Below, in pieces: positions 38,710 to 42,640 of a DNA stretch of 42,640 nucleotides. Origin of the DNA: Anaerolineae bacterium (GTDB lineage: Bacteria; Chloroflexota; Anaerolineae; JACIWR01). Position numbers and translations under genes: made by a program. Under the pieces are notes generated by a model. It was given only the letters and a program-made list of their open reading frames with translations, made no database searches and was not told the DNA's origin. The stretch lies in NCBI GenBank assembly GCA_024653325.1, contig JANLFX010000021.1, positions 1-42,640 of the forward strand. Reading direction: 5' to 3'. Within the stretch, counting starts at the first letter, position 1, and each line of letters opens with the position of its first letter.

Positions 38710-40314
38710 TCATTGGGAACGAGAGAGTAGGGTTTTGCTCTCACCCGCCGTAGTGCTTTGATCTAGCGGAATACCGAGCAGATCCACGATCCTGAGCGAC
38801 GAGGTTGCCGCATCCTGATCGGTCTCAGACGACAGCGCGTATCGAACGGAGAGGCCAGAGACGTAAGTAATGACCAACTCCGGATCATAAGACGACTCAC
38901 GGGTATAGAAAGCCCTCCAAGAGGAATCGGACCCGGAGTGCTCAGGGCCACGCAGCATCACCCCATAGTTTGGATAGGTGCCATTCACCCAAGCCTTTAC
39001 CAGGTTGGTCACGTCGAGCGAGTACCAGCCGAAACTCCCGTGCTTAATCGCCACAGAACCGTAAGACTCGGCACTCGAGGGTCGGCTGTTCCAATTGACG
39101 CTCATTTCTGACCACGATGACCCGATACGATACGCCGTGATCGTGCGTGACCGCCCTGGATAGTCCCAGGATTCACACATGTAAACTCTGAGGGTGACAT
39201 TAGCGATGGAAGAAGCCGACGGGATGCTCGATACATCAAACCTGATCAAACTGCGTACGATCTTCCCATCGGGACTTAGATAGTCATCATAGCCAGCCCA
39301 CATGTCTATTGTGTCACCAAAATTTGTGGTTGGGTAACCCTCCATTATACAAGTGTCCTCCACAGATTCCAGCGAACCAGGTAATGGTGGATACCCTTTT
39401 AAGACCACAGGCAGGTAGATTCTTGTGGCAGAAGTAGTGAGATCCAATTCCCCTGAATGGCCGTCGTACTGCTGAGGATTTTGATCATGACCGAACAAAG
39501 TTGTTGCCTGGCTTGTTACAATCGGGCTGAGATAGTTGAAGCTTTCCTGAGCAGAGATGTAGTTGTTTGTATTGCTATCCGTGGCATTAGTGAAAGATTC
39601 AAGCAAGTACTCAGTGAAAAGCCCGTTCTCCCAAACCGAACTCTCAATGCTTGTCTCAGAATCATCACAGGCTGTCGCCACGAACCTGCCAGTTTTGTTC
39701 AAGTCTTTAGCGAAACCGTCAATGGAGTCACCGAGAGCACTAATGTCCTTCGTTCCCGGCAGACATTTGACGGTCATCCCAGGTTGCTTAATCATGCCTC
39801 CGCTGTAACAACTGTCAATCCATATCACAATGTGACTGGACTCCAGGTTGCTCAGCCAGCTGTCCAAGGTATCGTCGCGGATGTTGCTATCGTAAGCACA
39901 GATAAACTCGTCTTGGCCATCCGACTCCTCAGGCGGATTATCATCGTCGTCATGCGTACCATGACCGCTGAAGAAAAACACCACTAAATCATCGGCACTC
40001 TCCCTTGAATCCAACCAACTGGTGATGGCACTTTGGATGGCGGAGGCGGTTGCTGCTGAATCGAGCAGCAAGTTAATGTTGCCAGAGCTGAAACCCATCT
40101 GGTTGATCAGCGCCGTACGTATGTCCTGGGCATCATCGTCGGTGTAAGTGAGGTCATTTGCCGTGCCGGGGTAGTCGGCAATGCCAATCACTACAGCATA
40201 CTTATTGCCTGGAGGTGGGGCCGATGATACACGCGGGGCCGCGGCCAACATTAGCCCCACTAGTGTTGCGATAGCCAGGCTCAAAACCAGTAGAACTCTG
40301 AGATACTTACCCAT
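38710..40314 (-). CDS. secreted caspase-fold (C14) protease with DNRLRE domain
   Basis: The 534-residue protein has an N-terminal signal peptide (hydrophobic ~5-25, AAAPRVSSA cleavage-like end) and a caspase-like domain (~35-300) with KYAVVIGIADYPG, the catalytic His118 in FFSGHG and Cys169 in IDSCYSGG. A short linker leads to a beta-sandwich (~325-490) with SVEDTCIMEGYPTTNFG, RSLIRFDVSSIP, ITAYRIGSSWSE and WYSLDVTNLVKAWVNG, the DNRLRE pattern of cell-surface proteins. Substrate and processing are unknown. The ATG at 40314 is set by GGAGGTG; in-frame codons upstream to 40383 lack such a site and would hide the signal peptide. Confidence 0.88.
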   Translation of the reverse strand: MGKYLRVLLVLSLAIATLVGLMLAAAPRVSSAPPPGNKYAVVIGIADYPGTANDLTYTDDDAQDIRTALINQMGFSSGNINLLLDSAATASAIQSAITSWLDSRESADDLVVFFFSGHGTHDDDDNPPEESDGQDEFICAYDSNIRDDTLDSWLSNLESSHIVIWIDSCYSGGMIKQPGMTVKCLPGTKDISALGDSIDGFAKDLNKTGRFVATACDDSETSIESSVWENGLFTEYLLESFTNATDSNTNNYISAQESFNYLSPIVTSQATTLFGHDQNPQQYDGHSGELDLTTSATRIYLPVVLKGYPPLPGSLESVEDTCIMEGYPTTNFGDTIDMWAGYDDYLSPDGKIVRSLIRFDVSSIPSASSIANVTLRVYMCESWDYPGRSRTITAYRIGSSWSEMSVNWNSRPSSAESYGSVAIKHGSFGWYSLDVTNLVKAWVNGTYPNYGVMLRGPEHSGSDSSWRAFYTRESSYDPELVITYVSGLSVRYALSSETDQDAATSSLRIVDLLGIPLDQSTTAGESKTLLSRSQ

Positions 40315-40463
40315 GGCGCACCTCCTCAGTGAAGCATGTCTCCCATAACTGTCCCTAGAAGCCACCTTACGGATGAACTCCATCGAGAGACAGAAAGGCG
40401 GTTATATACCGGGCCTCACCCCCGCATCTCATGTTTGCTGTTGATGTATTTAGCACCACCACC

Positions 40464-41246
40464 TTATCGCCCTACCGCATAAAACACCGGCATAAACACC
40501 AGCCGTGTGCCATCCTCGATCGCCCGCCACGCCGTGTCCCGTGCCCGCTGAAACGTCGCCTCGTCCACCAGGCCCGCCACGTCTCGCGCCAGCAGCGCCC
40601 ACTCGGCCTCGAAGTTTTCCCGTAGAGCCGCCGCGTCCCACAGCGAGGGGATCACCCCCACCTCGGCGTCCAACCCCGCTTGCCGGAGCAGGGCGCACAG
40701 CTTGCGCCCGACGAAAGGATCGGCCCCCTGATGCTGTAACGCCTCCGCCTGCCATTGCCCGATGGGCAGGCCAGGCCAATCCACCCGCCCGCCGTAGTCC
40801 GGTTCCCCGCAGACGAGCACCGCCCCGCCCGGGCGAGTCACCCGCGCCATCTCGCGCACGGCCCGTGCCGGATCGTCCACCCATATTAACAGGAAGTGGC
40901 AGGTCACGACGTCGAAGTGGTGGTCCGGGAAATCAAGCCGCCGAGCATCGCCAACGCGGTATTCAGCCTGTCCACCCCGCGCCCGGGCCGCCTCGATCAT
41001 GGCTGTATCTATGTCAACACCTACCACTTTACCCCGCGTGCGGGCCGCCAGTTCCTCGGTAATCACTCCAGTGCCGCAACCCACGTCCAGCACCCGCTCC
41101 GCACGTAACAAATTCACTCGCCGATAAAGCTGGGAACGCATGGCCCGCGTCCAGGCAGCCTGGCGCGCGAACTGCTCATCCCATTCAGCAATGCTCAGAG
41201 GATACCCGGCAGCCCTTATGGAGCCGTGGATTGGCTTTCCACACAC
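40464..41246 (-). CDS. class I SAM-dependent methyltransferase
   Basis: The Rossmann-fold methyltransferase has motif I VLDVGCGTGVITEEL, the acidic VVGVDIDTAMIEAA strand 2, VGDARRLDFPDHHFDVV and VTCHFLLIWVDDP, and the ARVTRPGGAVLVCGEPD post-motif. It is of the UbiE/COQ5-like type; the substrate is unknown. The start is uncertain: the frame is open well into the radical SAM gene, and the GTG at 41246 (GGAGGAGGG upstream) is my choice, giving a 31-base overlap and probable translational coupling with that gene. Confidence 0.85.
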   Translation of the reverse strand: MCGKPIHGSIRAAGYPLSIAEWDEQFARQAAWTRAMRSQLYRRVNLLRAERVLDVGCGTGVITEELAARTRGKVVGVDIDTAMIEAARARGGQAEYRVGDARRLDFPDHHFDVVTCHFLLIWVDDPARAVREMARVTRPGGAVLVCGEPDYGGRVDWPGLPIGQWQAEALQHQGADPFVGRKLCALLRQAGLDAEVGVIPSLWDAAALRENFEAEWALLARDVAGLVDEATFQRARDTAWRAIEDGTRLVFMPVFYAVGR

Positions 41247-42583
41247 AAATACTCGCCCTCCTCCGCATACAGGGGACACCCTCCGCCGCAGATGGCTACG
41301 TCCGCACACTCCTTGCATTCGGCGGGCAACCAGGTACGGTTACGCAGGCTTTCGGCGACCTGATGGTGCCAGATGCTCTCCCAGGGGTCGGTAAGAATAT
41401 TACCCAGTGCCCGATAGAAGCTCTGGCAGGGGATGACATCACCGTTAGGCTCGACGCACATGTTGTACAGGGCGGCGGTACAGCCCTTTACTCCCAATTC
41501 TTTCTCCAGGGGGTTGAATTCGCAGTAACGGGTGGGAGTGTACCAGATCAAGCGCAGGCTGTGTTTTCGTGCCGCCTCCTGAACCTTGTCCAAAATGGGG
41601 CCCAGGTCTTTCTCCGGGATGCCGATGCCCACGTCCCGCCCTTTACCGGCGTAGATCAGGCCATTGCAGGCAAAGGTGCGCACGCCCAACCCGGCGATGA
41701 AAGCCACGGTCTCCTCAATGTCCGCCGTATTCAGGTCGGTGAGAGTGGTGTTGGTCATCAGGTACACGTCGGCGTCCACCGAGTTCTTGATCCCCTGTAC
41801 CGTCTCTTTCCACGCTCCTTTAGCCCCCACCATGCGGTCGTGGATCGCTTCGTCGTGCGATTCAATGGTGATCTGGATATGATCCAGCCCGGCCTGGAGC
41901 AGATTATCCAGGTAGGCCCGGTCGCTCAGGCGGCGGCCGTTGGTCAGCAGGCCGGTGACTACGCCCACGTCCTCGGCGTACTCGATCAGCTCGCGCAAAT
42001 CCTCGCGCAGGGTGGCCTCCCCACCGGTGAAGCAAATGTGCGGGATGCCCAGTTCCCAGCAGCGATCAATCACCCGTTTCCACTGCTCGGTGGACATCTC
42101 GGGATAATCCTTGGCCCGGCCCACGTAGCAATGAGCGCAGTTGTCGTTGCAGCGATAGGTCAGCGCCAAGTCCATGCGATACGGCGCGGTGACGGGGGTC
42201 TCGAAAGGCTCGATGCGCTGTACGTCCAGGTAGGTGACCGGGCAGACCTCGTCCGTGCGTGCCAGGGTGAAGATGGTATCATACAGCTTATCGTAGTCGG
42301 CCTGGGCGGTCTGGCTATCCACGTGATAGCGCCGGCGCATGATGCCAATGGCCTCTTCGCGGGGCACATTCTCCACGATGAGCCTGGCCCACTCGGTGGC
42401 CGTTTGGTTGAGGTGCAACACTTTAGCCGCGTTGATGACCAAGATGCCATGTCCGTCCGGCTCCACCCGCAGGTGCAGGCGGAAACGCTCGGCAGCATCC
42501 GGCGCAGTCCGGTAGTGATAAATTCCCGGTTTCAGTGGTTCAGGACGGCTGAACCAGCTTTTTAAGCGATTTAAGAGGGTCAT
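41216..42583 (-). CDS. PqqD-domain/radical SAM/SPASM fusion protein
   Basis: The 455-residue protein has three parts. Residues ~35-120 form a PqqD-like peptide-recognition domain (HGILVINAAKVLHLNQTATEWARLI). Residues ~135-330 are the radical SAM barrel with Cys145-x3-Cys149-x2-Cys152 for the [4Fe-4S] cluster and FTGGEATLREDL. Residues ~370-450 form a SPASM domain with several cysteines (CEFNPL, GCTAALYNMC, IPCQSF, CKECADVAICGGGCPLY). This layout suits peptide or peptide-like substrate modification, as in PqqE or heme-d1-type enzymes. No precursor peptide is seen downstream, and the upstream side is outside the window. The start at 42583 follows AAGGA; an ATG at 42619 is in frame. Confidence 0.88.
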   Translation of the reverse strand: MTLLNRLKSWFSRPEPLKPGIYHYRTAPDAAERFRLHLRVEPDGHGILVINAAKVLHLNQTATEWARLIVENVPREEAIGIMRRRYHVDSQTAQADYDKLYDTIFTLARTDEVCPVTYLDVQRIEPFETPVTAPYRMDLALTYRCNDNCAHCYVGRAKDYPEMSTEQWKRVIDRCWELGIPHICFTGGEATLREDLRELIEYAEDVGVVTGLLTNGRRLSDRAYLDNLLQAGLDHIQITIESHDEAIHDRMVGAKGAWKETVQGIKNSVDADVYLMTNTTLTDLNTADIEETVAFIAGLGVRTFACNGLIYAGKGRDVGIGIPEKDLGPILDKVQEAARKHSLRLIWYTPTRYCEFNPLEKELGVKGCTAALYNMCVEPNGDVIPCQSFYRALGNILTDPWESIWHHQVAESLRNRTWLPAECKECADVAICGGGCPLYAEEGEYLCVESQSTAP

Positions 42584-42640
42584 TTTTCCTTGTATACTAC
42601 AGTCGGAGTGGCACGACATGCAGCATACATCTCCTTTCTG

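Noticed and set aside
40464-41318. Frameshift between the radical SAM protein and the methyltransferase
   Set aside because: Both frames have complete ends of their own (SPASM cysteines and a stop; a full methyltransferase motif I), so a normal gene overlap explains the data.

Overview
The window reads as part of a chromosome from an anaerobic bacterium, most likely a member of the Chloroflexota (Anaerolineae-like). This placement is inferred from gene style: LiaF-type toast-rack and stalked two-helix membrane proteins, secreted caspase/DNRLRE proteins, families of dispersed hairpin repeats, sigma70-type promoters and strong Shine-Dalgarno sites. No rRNA is present to confirm it. Nearly all genes lie on the minus strand.

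Layout. Bases 1-3730 (plus strand) hold the end of a hybrid histidine kinase, a repeat-rich gap, an LCAT/PGAP1-like lipase and a tyrosine recombinase bracketed by two copies of a 29-bp palindrome (11-bp inverted arms, 7-bp spacer). Two further copies lie at 25.3 kb and 38.5 kb. Bases 20904-3749 (minus) form a ~17-kb run of 18 genes for archaeal-type tetrahydromethanopterin/methanofuran C1 chemistry. In transcription order: DtxR-type regulator, iron-sulfur flavoprotein, AfpA/DmrB flavoprotein, MtdB, COG2232-like ATP-grasp, FwdD, FwdB, FwdA, FolK-MptA fusion, PTPS/QueD-like enzyme, dihydropteroate-synthase-like protein, DUF1464 protein, Ftr, cytidine-deaminase-like protein, FwdC, Mch, RimK/MptN-like ligase and CitG-like protein. 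Together they would interconvert CO2, formyl-methanofuran, formyl-, methenyl- and methylene-H4MPT and make the pterin carrier. FwdB keeps its Fe-S and metal-ligand cysteines and FwdD is present, so the complex looks like a true redox formylmethanofuran dehydrogenase rather than the hydrolytic Fhc complex of methylotrophs. Fae, Mer and beta-RFAP synthase are not in the window.

Bases 28615-21108 (minus) form a second operon behind a Moco/tungsten-cofactor riboswitch with an overlapping terminator: SDR, MoaD/ThiS-like protein, tungsten aldehyde:ferredoxin oxidoreductase, FIST-domain protein, LarA and a GlcD-type FAD oxidoreductase. Upstream of it, 30781-28697, a strong promoter and a GEMM-like (c-di-GMP-I-like) structured leader precede a protein of DUF2193, a family I know from methanogenic archaea.

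Bases 36044-30851 (minus) encode a carbohydrate ABC importer (binding lipoprotein and two permeases, no ATPase), a SorC-type regulator and a sugar-phosphate isomerase-like protein, with a promoter overlaid by three ACATCTGT repeats. The rest, to 42640, holds a two-helix membrane protein, tRNA-Gly(GCC), tRNA-Leu(UAG), a LiaF-like protein, a secreted caspase-fold protein, a SAM methyltransferase and a PqqD-fused radical SAM/SPASM protein.

Inferred physiology: an anaerobe importing a carbohydrate, oxidising aldehydes (AOR) and hydroxy acids (LarA/GlcD), with a tungsten/molybdenum-dependent H4MPT branch exchanging C1 units and reducing equivalents. The two observations most worth follow-up are the archaeal-type C1 operon with its unusual parts (FolK-MptA fusion, CExxHGH PTPS, metal-type regulator) and the recombinase with four matching core-site-like palindromes.
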